Assembly (NCBI RefSeq): GCF_036785885.1
Contig: NC_092326.1
Span: forward strand, 2,728,001 to 2,792,000
Origin: Coffea arabica
Taxonomy: Eukaryota; Streptophyta; Magnoliopsida; Gentianales; Rubiaceae
Length of the DNA: 64,000 nt
Direction of reading: 5' to 3'
A program made the position numbers and the translations under genes. The notes beneath the pieces are model-generated. The model had not been told where the DNA came from. It worked only from the letters and a program-made list of their open reading frames with translations, and ran no database searches. This document shows positions 32,970-44,466 of the stretch, one piece after another. The number at the start of each line of letters is the position of its first letter. Within the stretch, counting starts at the first letter, position 1.

Positions 32970-34128
32970 TCAAAGAGGCTTAGTTAACGAATAATCCACC
33001 ATTTTTGGACGTGGTGGATCATTAAATGGTGACTTTATAGCAAAAGCCACATGATCTAATGATGTGAGAAATGGAAGTGACTTACCTAACTCAAGTGAAT
33101 CGTAGATATTACCTTGAACATACACCATTTGAGCACTCACCAAAGGAACATCTACGTAGCTTTCTTGGACTATAATACCTTTAGAACCTACAATTAACAC
33201 GTTCCTCAAGAGGGGTGAAAAATGAGTCGTTAAGGCTCACCTCTTGCGGTTCAATGTTAGCTCCAAGGGTACTATCCTGTGAAATGGACATTTCCTCATT
33301 GAAAGATAAGTTAGATTCATCATTTTGATCAAAATTTATTCCATTGTCACATACAACATTTCCACCATTCATAATAGGGCCATTTTGCATATCATTAGAG
33401 GAAATAACTTCACACAATGCATATAATTGGTCATGTATTCTACTAAAGTGAGAAACTAATTCATCTATTCTTTCCTCAATCCTATCAAAACGGTCGGAAG
33501 TTGCATTTGCTAGCTTTTCTATTGCTAAATCAAATTGATTAGAAAAATTTTCTACAGCTAGCTCCCAAGATGCATTAGAATCATTAGATAATGGTTCACT
33601 TTCTAACTCCCAAGGTCGAGGTGCATTAGCTAACTTCTCTATTGCCAACTCCCAAGATGGTTTTGATTCATATTGGACACTTTCAGGTTGGTAATCATAA
33701 AAATATGAATAATCACTATAAGTACATTGATTATTCCAACCATAAGCAGGAGAATTACTCCAATTAATACTATATCGATCAAAACAGGGATTATAATATT
33801 CTAATTCATCATAATAATCCACATTTTGTACTTGCATACATGTATTAGTAGCATGATAACCTGCACACAAGTCACTAATCACATGATAAGAATTAAAAGC
33901 ATTAACATTCCTCCCTTGCTCAATTTCATGCATAATTGTGTCCATTTGAAATTGTTGCATCATAACATCAAATTTAGCCTTTAAGCACCTTAAACCATCT
34001 TCAAAAGACATACATTCACTAAATTCTTGGTTACCTCTTTTGAAGGAGTTTTGCACTTGGTAACCATCCATTGCCAATCTTCCACTTCTCAAGCATTGTC
34101 CTCCAAATTGACTTACCCTCCTCATCAC
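32970..34128 (-). CDS. Uncharacterised retroelement ORF with WELA repeats
   Basis: First ORF after the primer-binding site, ATG 34128. It runs 315 codons to a stop at 33181. A second frame (33209-32970) takes over after PLxRNVLIVGSK, so a one-base shift near 33205 probably splits one protein of about 385 residues. Features: KFDVMMQQFQMDTIMHEIEQ near residue 55, a Tyr/Asn/Ser-rich middle (residues 90-150), repeats of the form SWELAIEKLAN, PWELESEPLSN, SWELAVENFSN and FDLAIEKLAN (residues 155-215), then a coiled-coil stretch (DRFDRIEERIDELVSHFSRI). No CCHC knuckle, so not an ordinary gag, though its position is that of gag. I do not recognise the family. Confidence 0.6.
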
Positions 34129-34293
34129 CTAAAATTACTTTTAAACAACTTAAGAGTAAAATTAGTAAGAAGAATAGGTGATAAAACACATACACATATA
34201 AAACACTAAAATAACAGAAAATAACATTTATAGTATAACTAATAATATGTCTAAACTAATAAAGTTACTCTTCACACCGATATTGCCAAATCT

Positions 34294-34311
34294 TCCCCGA
34301 CAACGGCACCA
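34294..34311 (-). other. Primer-binding site (tRNA-Asp type)
   Basis: Minus strand TGGTGCCGTTGTCGGGGA, 16 of 18 bases matching the complement of the plant tRNA-Asp 3' end (TGGCGCCGTTGCCGGGGA). It lies six bases inside the LTR end (34318). tRNA-Asp priming is known for Athila-type elements. Confidence 0.85.
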
Positions 34312-34317
34312 AAAACT

Positions 34318-36050
34318 TGACGGGCTTTTTATATACGTGCAAGTTAAAAAAACCGAATTATACCCGTTCACTTCAAGTATACAGGTCAACTAGTAGTTTA
34401 GGATATATATTGGGTCGATCCCACAGGGAAGAGTGAATAATTACCGGTATTACTAAATCTTCTCTATTATTTAGACTACCAATGAATTATAACAAATTTA
34501 ACCTACTGAAATTATACAAAATAACAAATAAAAACTCCTTAGGTTGTGGTATCCCTAACTACTCATGCATTGAATACTACATCTATGCTAGTTATGGTGT
34601 AATTTCCTTATGCATGTAAATCCTACTTTCGTAGTGAATCAATTATACATATAACTAATGCATACCTATTCTCATGGTTATGAAATTAGTTACAAGTTCA
34701 TTTCTGCAGTGAAATTACATGAAATGAATCACTAAAAACCACATAGGTGCACCTCTACTTTCGTGAGTGTACTCCCTATGTTTAGCACTTCTTGAACTAG
34801 TGTTAAATCTTAATTTTCATTGCAGAAACAACGTCTTAGATAATCACAATCAATGGTACCAGATTAATCATGATTTAAAGAGCCAAAGTGCTAAATAACT
34901 TGCTCAAATCATAACAATCAAATAACCAAATAATAAACACTAACAATTATAGAAAGTTCAACCAAACCCAAGACATAAACTTTAGAGACACATATTGAAC
35001 ACAAAATCCAGAACTTGCATATCAACTAAACTTAGAATCCAATACAAAACATAAAGAGTTGGAAAAGAGATAACCCTTGTCACATGAGCTTCAACTCCTT
35101 CTTCTTCATCTCCATTTTCATCATAATCTAGCTAATATACAATAATGGAAGAGCTACACTATTCTAAACTAAACTATCCTACTACTCAGAAAGTGCAAGA
35201 GCTACATCTCTGCACTCCAAGTTTCTCCCGTATGTCTCTCTATTCTCCCTTCAATCTTTCAAGTTTTGGTTATATAAAGATGAAAGAAGTCAAGAAAATG
35301 AGGCCTACACCACCCTTGTACAGCTGCAAAGTAGTTCTCACATGTCTGGCATTGCATGTGACTTGTTGGAGGTGAAAATAAGTTTTTCATGTAAAGAGAA
35401 GCCTTTTCTAACCACAATCTGGCCACAAATCCAGCCACAAATCCGGCCAAGTTCCGGCCGGTTTGCTACAGTGACATTTTGGTGCATTTTTGTTCAATTT
35501 CCAGCTCTGCTCCGATTTTGTGTCAGCTTCAACTGAACTTTTCTTGATGATAAAAGCTGATTTAGCTATTGACCAAAACATAAAACTTGTAGCCCTTTGA
35601 GTTAAATTTCCAATGCATCAAGAATCACCTCATTTAGATCTGTGTAGGCAGAGAAATGACCGAAATACCCTTGACTGCTCACTGCCCTGTTTCAGCTTCG
35701 ACCAATAGAAATTAGCTACTGTAATTCGGCTTTTTGACCTGGAAAACCTTCAAACTGGATTCAGATGTCTTCACCAAAGTTGTAGATCTATCTCTTATCT
35801 TCAAATTGATTTAAGAATCATATCAATCTGATTATTGTAACTCAAGTTATAGCCAAAATACGAAAATGTGGCAAAACTGTCAAAATACACAAAATCTAAG
35901 TAAAAAGTGATAAAAACCTCATTTAACCACTTAAAAGCATTTTTCACCAATTATAGCCAAAATGATTCTTTTTCTTCCAATAATATACCCAAAGTGACTA
36001 AAAATAATATAAAAAGTCATACAATTATTACGTAAATTAGTCACTTATCA
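34318..36050 (-). repeat. 5' LTR of the 9.5-kb element
   Basis: Ends in TG...CA form and pairs with 26519-28267. In element orientation its 3' end is followed by the primer-binding site at 34311. Confidence 0.92.
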
Positions 36051-36058
36051 CACACACG

Positions 36059-36090
<32 letters not shown>
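36048..36090. repeat. (CA)n microsatellite
   Basis: CACACACGCACACACACACA-type repeat immediately right of the 9.5-kb element. The element's TSD (CACAC) is taken from this repeat. Confidence 0.85.
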
Positions 36091-37024
36091 TGAATATGTA
36101 AATATTTGTATGCATGGATACATGCATAACTAATAAGTTAGAAGTAAACTTTGAATATATATGTACACATGAACATGCAAGCAATTATAAAACGAATAAT
36201 GATAACCACTTCGACATGTGATTTCTGATGTAAACTAAGCTAAACATTTATTCTATAAAACAGGAGGAAAAAAAATTGAGTTCAAATATCTGCAACTTAC
36301 TTATAATGTCAACATCAAATTCACAGAATTGGAACATATCTAAAGTTTATAGATACTTCCACGTCTGAGTTTCGATGTTCATTTTGTATGCTACCACTAT
36401 AGAAATTATGCTTTCATGAGTTTATAGTATGATTTTTGAAATATAATAATCATGCATAGCATGTTACTAACGGTTGTAATCCAATTAGATTGTTAAGTTT
36501 TTTTTGACGCAGATCTAAACGAGAAAAGGACAATTTTATAGACTCAAAAATCCATTAACAATAGAAGAACAAAAGCTAAAAATTGAAAAAAAAAATATTT
36601 GGAAGCTAACTTGTAAAAATTAAGAAAAAACATATGTATGTTATGCAGTCAGGGTTTTCGAACCAGTTTTATAGCATAAATGATAAAAGTGGTTCGGAAA
36701 TGGTTCCTAATTTTTCTGATCCTTTATGGCATGTTATGCATGTTTTCATTTAGTACCTTGATGGATGGACCCCTATCTATAATGATCCCAAATTTCAAAA
36801 CACCATTTGGCTCTCTTCTCTCAGAATTTTGTGGCCAAGAATAGATAAATGTTTCCTTGAGCCAATCAAGGCTATCCTTGTTTTTTTCTGGCTAGTGTCT
36901 CAACCCTACCTTTCTTCTCTCGTTATGACTTTTCCTGCCAATTAGTGTTAAAGTTGGCAATTTCCTTAGGACTTAAATTTGGCAATTTGTTTATGACTTT
37001 TCCTGCCAATGTTAAATTTTTCAA
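36091..37024. other. Upstream region of the ABCB gene
   Basis: AT-rich, no coding sequence supported. GGCAATTT...GGCAATTTG repeats occur near 36956-36988, shortly before the promoter. Confidence 0.5.
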
Positions 37025-37033
37025 CTATATAAG
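37025..37033 (+). promoter_or_regulatory. TATA box of the ABCB gene
   Basis: CTATATAAG about 75 bp upstream of the ATG at 37104, which would leave a 5' UTR of roughly 45 bases. Confidence 0.55.
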
Positions 37034-37103
37034 AACAGACACTGGCAAGAATCTTACACCATATTCTCGTTGATAACAAACACCTCTCTTTCAATAGCAA
37101 ACC

Positions 37104-37355
37104 ATGCAGGAAAACACAACAGCTTCTCCGACTCCAAAACAAACACAAAAATCTAGCAAAGCAAATGAAAAGGGTTTTTCCCTCTTCACCCTTTTCAAGT
37201 TTGCTGATGGAGTTGACATATTCTTGATGGTTTTTGGGTCAATCTACGCCATTGCAAATGGACTAGCACAACCTGTTATGGCACTCCTATTCGGTGGTGT
37301 TGTTGACACTTTTAGCACTGCAGATTACCAGCATATGCCTCAAGATATATTGCGG
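37104..37355 (+). pseudogene. ABCB exon 1 (N-terminus and TM helix 1)
   Basis: 84 codons from ATG in ACCATGC context to TTGCGG, then GTAATT donor. The charged N-terminal tail is followed by FSLFTLFKFADGVDIFLMVF and GSIYAIANGLAQPVMALLFG, the first membrane helix typical of ABCB proteins. Open throughout. Confidence 0.88.
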
Positions 37356-39560
37356 GTAATTTAGATGCTTTCAATTAGTTTTTTTTTTTGACAAATTTGG
37401 ATTTCGGATATTTTATTTGCATGTAACTGGCGGCCTGATTAAATCAATGTTACGAAATATGGGGAAAAAAACGTTTTCTTAACAAGTTATCTTGTGCTTT
37501 AATTCTTGCTTATTCCTTAATTTGTACGTTCAGTCTATTTAAAATGATAAAAGAGTGTTAACTTTTATTTCTTGAGCTGCTTTTTAGTACTACACTTAAA
37601 CATTTCAAAACTTTATATATAGTCAAAACATGATGACCAATGTTTTGAACTACATTTTTATTAGTCATGCTATTTTTAGAAAACATAATAAGCAAAGTGG
37701 CCATATATAATTCATGAAGTAATCCTTTTAGCATTGATGGTGTAAAGATTAGTTTACACTAACAGGTTTGAACACGCAACACATATGGAAAAAAGAGAAT
37801 TCTACATTTAAATGGAGGTCATCTATCACATATCCAAACCTAAACTCTGACAATGGAATAAGTACTATATGTAAGATTAATCCTTCACGTATTTTAGATA
37901 TGCCAAAGTACCGTTTCTGTTTTTGTTTTTATTAAGGACCACATCTCTATCTGTATTACTTGAAGTTTTTGTATCAATCATGGAAGAGAAAATATTCGTT
38001 CATTATCTCTCCAATCTAACGTTATTTTGAATCAAGGCCTCACAAGTTGGGTTCTATCTAGTTCAATGTGGCTGATATAATTCTTATAAATTTTGGTATA
38101 AATTCATACAACTTAGATATAAAATTGAATTTGTTAACTAGTACAACTAAGTTCACCGTTAAACCAAAACTCTGAGAATTGCTCGAACCAATTTGAACTA
38201 CACAGACTATAACTTGTAAGGCTCTTCATCCCATCCTCCCGCCCTTCCCGAAGCCATGTGCAAGATTATCCACAAGTACATCTTAAGGGAAGATTAATTC
38301 ATTGCCTTCTTCAACGTTTTCTATTTATTTTTGTTCTCTTATTGCTACATGAAAGTTGAATTTCATTAGGGAAAAAATAGTCCGAATCTCCTGCTGGAAT
38401 GATTTGAAAGATTCATAACTTAAAATAATGATATTTGCTAACAAAAAAACATCTGAGTAAGAAAAGAAACAAAATCTTTGTCTAAAGAAATGCGTCGAGA
38501 AAGATAGTAGCCCCTTCGCAGCCTCTAGATTTGCTCAAGGACATTAGTCCAGTCACAAGTTGAATTATTATGTCTCTATCACGACCCAAAAACTCGTGTA
38601 AGTTGACCAAAAACTATACACGAAAATTGTGTGCACAAGTAATCTTTAGTTTTTAGTTAGTTTTAATTGATGAAGCATGCTATTGAGCTTCCTTTTTCAC
38701 TTCTCTTTCCCCTCTTATGAAAATCAAGTTTAAAAAATTCAGCAAACCCACAAAGAGGCAAAAGGGAATACTTCATTATTTACTCAATAAGGCTTATATA
38801 TATATATATATCAAAGCCTTATTGAGTGATAGTGAAGTTATTCCCTTTTGCCTCTTTGTTGTTTTATTGAATTTTTTTATTTCTGTGGGTTTATATATAT
38901 AATTTTTAATTACAACAAAAATATTCATTGATTTTAATTATATTATTACTTCATTTTATACACTATCTATATTTAAGTCCCCTTATATATTCTCTTTTCT
39001 AAATTTACTGGGTTTTGAAGTTCATATCGTTGTTAAATTTAAAAATGAAAATCATTCTCTCTATTTGAATTTAAAAACTTTAAAAAATTTATTCTTGAAA
39101 TAATTTCCATAATGAACTTTAAGTATATCCGAAATTCTTGTAAATGATAACAATCATAAATTTTTAATTGTTTGAGGATCAATATAGATTAAAAAAAATG
39201 TGTTAAATTTTGGCGAAGGCAAATAATAATTAATTTTTGGAATCTTTGAATTTTCTAAACCTTAAAACTAATTTTGTCAAAGTAACGTGCGGGCATTTGC
39301 ATCCACTTGGATGCACGTAGCTGTGCTCATGATTAGGACTACATCACATCAAGCTCACAGCCAAACTAATAACAGCAAAACCTATGTAACCAACCATACA
39401 TATTAAGACACATGGAACACTATCTAAACAAAACAAACAAATACTAAAGCTTCAATTATTATTTTTCTAACATTCACCAAGTAAACCGAATAGGTCAAGA
39501 TACAAGTGTTTATCCAAGGTTCTAGTCACGATACATGCATTTAATGAAGTTTACATCTTT
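37356..39560. other. ABCB intron 1
   Basis: AT-rich intron of 2.2 kb, containing a strong palindrome at 38727-38880 and otherwise no features I can support. Confidence 0.55.
38727..38880. repeat. Long near-perfect inverted repeat in intron 1
   Basis: Arms 38750-38795 and 38814-38859 pair almost perfectly over 46 bp (ACAAAGAGGCAAAAGGGAAT and its complement; CTCAATAAGGCTT likewise) around a (TA)n loop. A weaker extension reaches 38727 and 38880. It may be a small palindromic MITE or a small-RNA hairpin precursor. Confidence 0.75.
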
Positions 39561-39787
39561 GGCATTTGCAGGTATCTATCAAGCTACTATACTTGGCTGC
39601 TGGAGCAGGGATTGCTGCACAAATGCGTAGGTGTCACTATAGTTTTCAGTTCTGTTATTAACTAATAAGTTTGCATGATGGGAATGCAATACATAGAACT
39701 AGAAGCTAAGGATTTGGATGGTTTGATCTCGCTAATCCTAATCAATTGTATTGGTTAGACAGTTGTTAATCAAAGCCTACCCTTTTT
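39561..39787. repeat. Host segment duplicate, copy A (exon 2 and following intron)
   Basis: Nearly identical to 41977-42208: from TTTGGCATTTGCAGG through the exon and intron to CCCTTTTTAAC. The direct copies flank the integrase fragment. Confidence 0.88.
39572..39626 (+). pseudogene. ABCB exon 2, copy A
   Basis: Acceptor TTTGCAG, 55 bp reading VSIKLLYLAAGAGIAAQM plus one base, donor GTAGGT. It matches exon 3 phase exactly (one base carried over), so this is the original or an equal copy. Part of TM helix 2. Confidence 0.85.
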
Positions 39788-40405
39788 AACCGAGAGATCA
39801 AGTTGATTTTAGAGAAGATGGTTCGACCCGATAGGAAGGATTGGAGTATGAGACTTGAAGATGCTTTATGGGCATATAGAACGGCGTATAAGATGCCAAT
39901 CGACATGCCTCCTTATCGTTTGGTATTTGGAAAGCCATGTCACCTCCCCGTCGAGTTCGAACATAGAGCATTTTGGGCGGTTAGGCAATGCAATATGGAC
40001 ATCGAAGAGGGCAGAATTCAAAGGAAATTACAGTTACAAGAATTGGAGGAGATTCGAAATGAAACCTACGAGAATGCTGTGATTTATAAGTAGAAAAATA
40101 AGATATTTCATGACCAGCAGGTCTCTAGGAAGACGTTTGAATAAGGGCAAAAAGTTCTACTGTACCACTCGAAATTGAAGTTATTTCCAGGTAAGTTACA
40201 TTCTCGTTGAATCGGTCCCTTCGTTGTAACTAATGTCTTTGATTATGGTGCAGTGGAGATCCAGAGTTTAAGGACGGAGAAGAAATTTGTGATGAATGGT
40301 CATCGTCTCAAGCCATATTATGATGGGGCTCCAGTTGAACGGGTGGAGACGATGCATTTGAGGACCCAATTTGCTTGGTTTAAGCAAATTATGGGTTATG
40401 TCTAA
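39788..40405 (+). pseudogene. Ty3/gypsy integrase C-terminal fragment
   Basis: Reads [20 protein letters not shown], then [26 protein letters not shown], then after two in-frame stops GQKVLLYHSKLKLFPGKL and IGPFVVTNVFDYGAVEIQ to a TAA at 40403. This is the end of the integrase core and the GPY/F-type C-terminus of Athila-like pol. Three in-frame stops (near 40091, 40142 and 40208, the last TGA for Trp in RWIGPF). Gag, protease, RT and RNase H are absent upstream, where host DNA abuts directly. Confidence 0.88.
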
Positions 40406-41971
40406 CCAAAGACACTAAAGAAAGGCGCTCTTTTGGGAAGCAACCCGAATATTGGTTTTATTGTTTTTAGTTATTTATTTCTTTCGTTTTGTCGTTTCCC
40501 CGTTGGGTAGTATCAATGTTAATATTTCCTCCACTGTGACCAGGAAGTGAAATCTTGGTGTGCCCACGCGATGTTTGTATCTCCTGAGATCAATGGATGT
40601 TTTGTAATCTTGGCGTGCCCACGCGGTGTTCGACGACCCAAAACATGAACTCAAAAAAAATTTGTTTTTTATTATTTATTATTATTATTATTATTACTCT
40701 CATTAAAAGAAAAAGAAAAGATTATTTTCTTTTTAAACCTTAAAAAATTTTTTTTAAATTTTGTAATAAAAAGAAAAAAAATTTTTAAAAAGACAAATTT
40801 CAAATTTGGACAATTTATGTTAGAATAATTTTTGAAAAAAAAAATACACGAAGAAGAAAAAAAAATCTATTTTATTTTTTACTTTTCTCTTTTTTTCTTT
40901 TTCTTCTTTTCTTCTTTCTTTCCTTGTTTACTTTCTTTTTCTTTCTTCCCTTTCCTTTTCTTTTTCTTCTCCGCCGCTCCCCTGCTTTTCCCTTTTTCCT
41001 TCTTTTCCTTCGTTCGTCCGCCGCCGCTGCCCACGCTCCTCATCTCCTTCTCGCGCGCAGCCAGCGCGCTTCCAGCTCACCCACGCAGCTCCTCCTCCTC
41101 TTCACGGCCATCAACTCTCCACCAACGCCGTTGCCCACCCCAGCTTTCCTCTCTCCCTCGCGCGCCACCAGGAGCTGCCGCGAGCCCGCGTGCCCTCCGT
41201 ACCTCTGCCGCGCCTCTCTCTAGCGTTCATCTCTCTCCCTCCAAGCTCCAGCTCGCGCGGCTGTTGCTAGCTCCGCCTCGCCACTGCTGCCCGCTGCGCG
41301 CCCAAGGCGGGCGCCGCCCCTCTCTCACTCCGCTTCACGGCCATCAACGAGCTCTACCACCTCCACTACTGTCTGCCACCAGTTCCACCTGTCGCGCCCC
41401 TCTTTCGGCCCATCTCCTCCAGCGTGACAGCTCACCACCAGCTCGCGGCCAAGCCGCACTCCCACGGCCAGATTCTCCTCCGCGCACGTCGCCAGGAGCT
41501 CCGTCGCGCGCCTTTCTCCCTACCGCTCTCCATCCAGTAGCCGCCACCCAAGGGCACAGCTCCTCCTCGTACGCCTCACCTCAATTCGCGTGCGCCAATA
41601 GCTCCTCCTCCCCTGCGAACCTTTCTGTCTAGCTATGCCGTCACCACTTGTCGATTTCTGACAGGTGGAGGTATTGTAATTTATTCTCCAATTAGCTTAA
41701 ATTTCTGAAATTTGCGTCTGGGTTTCTTGAGGGATTAAAGAAGGTGGTAATTTGGGCAATTTCTGAGTTTAATTTCCAGGGTGCAATTACGTTTATTTGC
41801 TGCTTCGTTTGGGGGTATTTTCTAGCATCGATTACATTGTTGAGTTGGCCATTTGCTTTAATTTTTTTCATGCGACTTACCAGTGGTACTGGTTGAGATC
41901 TTTTGCCTATCGTTGTTGCTTCTATTTGAAGATGTTTGTTTTAAAGTTTAAGTTCTTGTGGCATTTGCAGG
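40406..41971 (+). mobile_element. 3' non-coding part of the integrase-bearing Ty3 fragment
   Basis: Follows pol with the hairpin motif (40432-40449), then a pair of GTGCCCACGCG motifs (40560-40632), a C/T-rich tract (40866-40970) and a GC-rich stretch (40970-41640). The same order occurs after the protease at 56170-56860, so the two elements are relatives. A 266-codon Ser/Pro/Arg-rich frame at 40832-41632 follows base composition and is not taken as a gene. No LTR end recognised. Confidence 0.7.
40432..40449 (+). other. Conserved post-ORF hairpin motif, element 2
   Basis: TTTGGG-AAGCAA-CCCGAA, a 6-bp stem with one GU pair and a 6-base loop, 27 bases after the pol stop and preceded by AAAGGCGCTC. 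Confidence 0.65.
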
Positions 41972-41976
41972 TATTT

Positions 41977-42208
41977 GGCATTTGCAGGTATCTATCAAGC
42001 TACTATACTTGGCTGCTGGAGCACGGATTGCTGCACAAATGCGTAGGTGTCACTATAATTTTCAGTTCTGTTATTAACTAATAAGTTTGCATGATGGGAA
42101 TGCAATACATAGAACTAGAAGCTAGGGATTTGGATGGTTTGATCTCGCTAATCCTAATCAATTGTATCGGTTAGACAGTTGTTAATCAAAGCCTGCCCTT
42201 TTTAACAG
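41977..42208. repeat. Host segment duplicate, copy B
   Basis: Direct copy of 39561-39787. At its left edge GGCATTTGCAGGTA also occurs once more (41961-41974), so the junction itself has a short tandem repeat. Confidence 0.85.
41988..42042 (+). pseudogene. ABCB exon 2, copy B
   Basis: Same 55-bp exon with intact acceptor and donor. One difference changes GGG to CGG (Gly to Arg) in AAGAGIAAQ. Splicing in both copies would break the frame. Confidence 0.82.
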
Positions 42209-42861
42209 GTTCACTGAAGAGGGTCTAGTATACGTAGTAATCGATCTAAATACGTGTTTAATCTATTGTTTTTGAAAAAAAGGACATAAAATTTATTAAC
42301 AATTGAAGACAAATAGTACTATCCGGTACTATTGGAATAAATATTCATTAAAAACATGCATCGTGACTGGAATTTGATTTCAAATTTTAATTCATAACAT
42401 AAATTTTAGTCCCATTTCGTGTACAAGTATTACATACAGATAAAATCATGAAAATCAGATTAATTTGATTTGGTAATGTGCTTAAATATGGTTTACTTCA
42501 CTTAGAGAGGAGCCAAATAATCTGTATTAACTTGCAGGGAATCAGGGAAAATCTTGCAAAGAATACCAATTAACCATTTTTATGCCGAAATCCAGTTTCT
42601 AATGTTTGTTTTACTTCAACTTCTGATTTTTGTAACTTGTGTTGTTTGGCTACAATTTCTTTTGCCATCTTCTTTGTTGTCTAATATACAGTTAATGATC
42701 TTTAAATTTACCACGCTCTAAAATAACACACTAGTACTTTTCCATTTTCATCTTTTTTTCACTATTAAGGCAGGTCATAGCATTGATCACTTCGATTAAT
42801 GCAGGAACATATTGTTAACCTCTAGATGAACTATATGCATTCTTTGCTGATTTTGTTGCAG
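42209..42861. other. ABCB intron 2, right part
   Basis: AT-rich intron between exon 2 copy B and exon 3, no other features seen. Confidence 0.55.
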
Positions 42862-43037
42862 GGGTCTCATGCTGGACCATCACAGGAGAAAGACAAGCTT
42901 CTAGATTACAAGGCTTGTACTTTGAAACATTGTTAAGACAAGAAATTGGATATTTTGACACCGAAATGACAGTGGGACAAGCCCTTGGGATGGCTTCAAG
43001 TAATGCTATAACCATTCAAGATGCAATGAGTGAAGAG
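42862..43037 (+). pseudogene. ABCB exon 3 (intracellular loop 1)
   Basis: Acceptor GTTGCAG, 176 bp, donor GTAATA. It reads VSCWTITGERQASRLQGLYF, TLLRQEIGYFDTEMTVGQ and TIQDAMSEE, the signature first intracellular coupling loop of plant ABCB transporters. Open, phase 1 in and 0 out. Confidence 0.9.
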
Positions 43038-43137
43038 GTAATAATTCATTCTATCCCTCAAGAAGTTCTAATCAATTTCAAGTTATATAAATATTGAATT
43101 TCTCCTCTTATTCCTGGACTTGCTTGACAATTCATTT

Positions 43138-43692
43138 TATTAGGATCCAAGCGTGCAACACACAACTATTGAGATATTAAGTATATAACAATTTAGACAA
43201 ACAAGTCACAAGTATGAAAGATAAACGACACATATATAATATTTAATGTGGTTGGGCTCCACCATTGAGCCTACGTCTACGGAGAGAAACTCGTTCTTTA
43301 TTATGAGAGAAAAACCCTATACAAGAATACAACTTGAATCCAAACCCAACGTTTGTATACCATCTCTCATCTCTCAAGAACCTTTTCTTACCACCCCATG
43401 TATAAGGTTACATGTTGCCCTTTTGTATGCCCCTTGTGTCTTCTTGTATGTCTCTTGTATGGTATGCCAACCCACCTATTTATAGATAACATTATTTGGC
43501 CAAAAGTCAAATAACAATAGGAAATCAATTCTAATTCCTAAACTTACATAGAATAGGAAATAACTTCTAATCCTAAACTAAATAGAATATTCCTTGGCTA
43601 CTACTTCAAGTAACTAAAACCAATTAGGAAACTAGTTACTTCCACACAAAACAAAAATTCTACCTAAAAGAAATTAAGCCAATTTCTTAACA
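43138..43692 (-). repeat. 3' LTR of the small Copia element
   Basis: Outer end mutated from TG to TA (TATTAGGATCC), inner end AACA. Contains a perfect plant TATA box on the minus strand. Confidence 0.88.
43475..43485 (-). promoter_or_regulatory. LTR TATA box
   Basis: Minus strand CTATAAATAGG, matching the plant TATA consensus, conserved in the other LTR near 49879-49889. Confidence 0.65.
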
Positions 43693-44466
43693 AATCTCCA
43701 CCTTGGCGAAAATTTCTTTTAGCAACCATTTGCCTTCAACTACCAAATAATATGGTACCGAACTACACACCCGAATCAATACAGTCCTGACACCAAATTG
43801 ATTCAACCGGAAAACGAACATGTGTAGTTACCCCGAATCCAACTTCCAGTTGACTAGTGAGAAGGTGCCTCAATTCACCATATCTCTTTGTAGGATTTCT
43901 TCTCACTACCACTTGTAATCTGAGATCCTCTTTTGTGAGCTCTAACCCTAACCATTGAAGTAACCAAGTGGTAAAATTATCATACTTCTTCTCATCTTTA
44001 GGACTGTCTCGCCACGTGTGGTTTCCAAGATTCTACCTAAAACGAAAAACTCGTAACTGTCAGAGTCTTCTAGCACATGAAAATTAGATCTCCTTATTTC
44101 TTTGGAACACGTGCCGCACCACTCAAAAAATATAATCGAAATCTAAAAATCACTGGGATGAAGTATCAACCATTGGAGGTGTGAGAAAGTCTCCAACGAT
44201 TCACGTCCAAAATCAACATTGGACTCTACCTTTTCCTTGATCCTTGAATTACCTACCTAGATTCACTGTCAAGTATCTCCATGCTTTTTGACTTTCCATT
44301 CTTCACCATCAATGCTTTTTATCAAGTCATTGAAACAAGGATACCACTCATTAAATTGTTCAATTAGTAATAACTACCAATCCAATTGATCTTAATAGTT
44401 AACTAGGATTTAACCACGAACTTTGCTCTATTGTCCAGTCTCACAACTTGAAGTTCTGATACCACT
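43693..44466. other. Internal region of the small Copia element
   Basis: About 775 bp with no ORF of note. It begins with the polypurine tract and ends with the primer-binding site. Nothing else seen. Confidence 0.65.

Larger units (their letters stand above)
26519..36050 (-). mobile_element. Complete non-autonomous LTR retrotransposon without pol (9.5 kb)
   Basis: Direct LTRs of about 1.74 kb bound the element, starting TGATAAGTGACT and ending AAGCCCGTCA on the minus strand. The 5-bp TSD is CACAC (26514-26518, 36051-36055). Beside the right LTR is a tRNA-Asp-type primer-binding site, and beside the left LTR a GCGGGGGAG polypurine tract. This arrangement is Ty3/gypsy, Athila-like. The internal 6 kb has no reverse transcriptase, RNase H, integrase or CCHC gag motif on either strand. 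It has two ORFs (34128-32970 and 31363-29693). The LTRs differ by scattered changes and small indels, so the insertion is not very recent. Mobilisation would need a partner element. Confidence 0.9.

Noticed and set aside
34128..34318. Gag call for the WELA ORF
   Set aside because: Position fits gag, but no CCHC knuckle or recognisable capsid sequence; left as unknown.
40832..41632. 266-codon Ser/Pro/Ala/Arg-rich open frame
   Set aside because: Follows a C/T-rich then GC-rich tract in the 3' non-coding part of a Ty3 fragment; equivalent region at 56541-56830 has no matching frame. Composition, not a gene.
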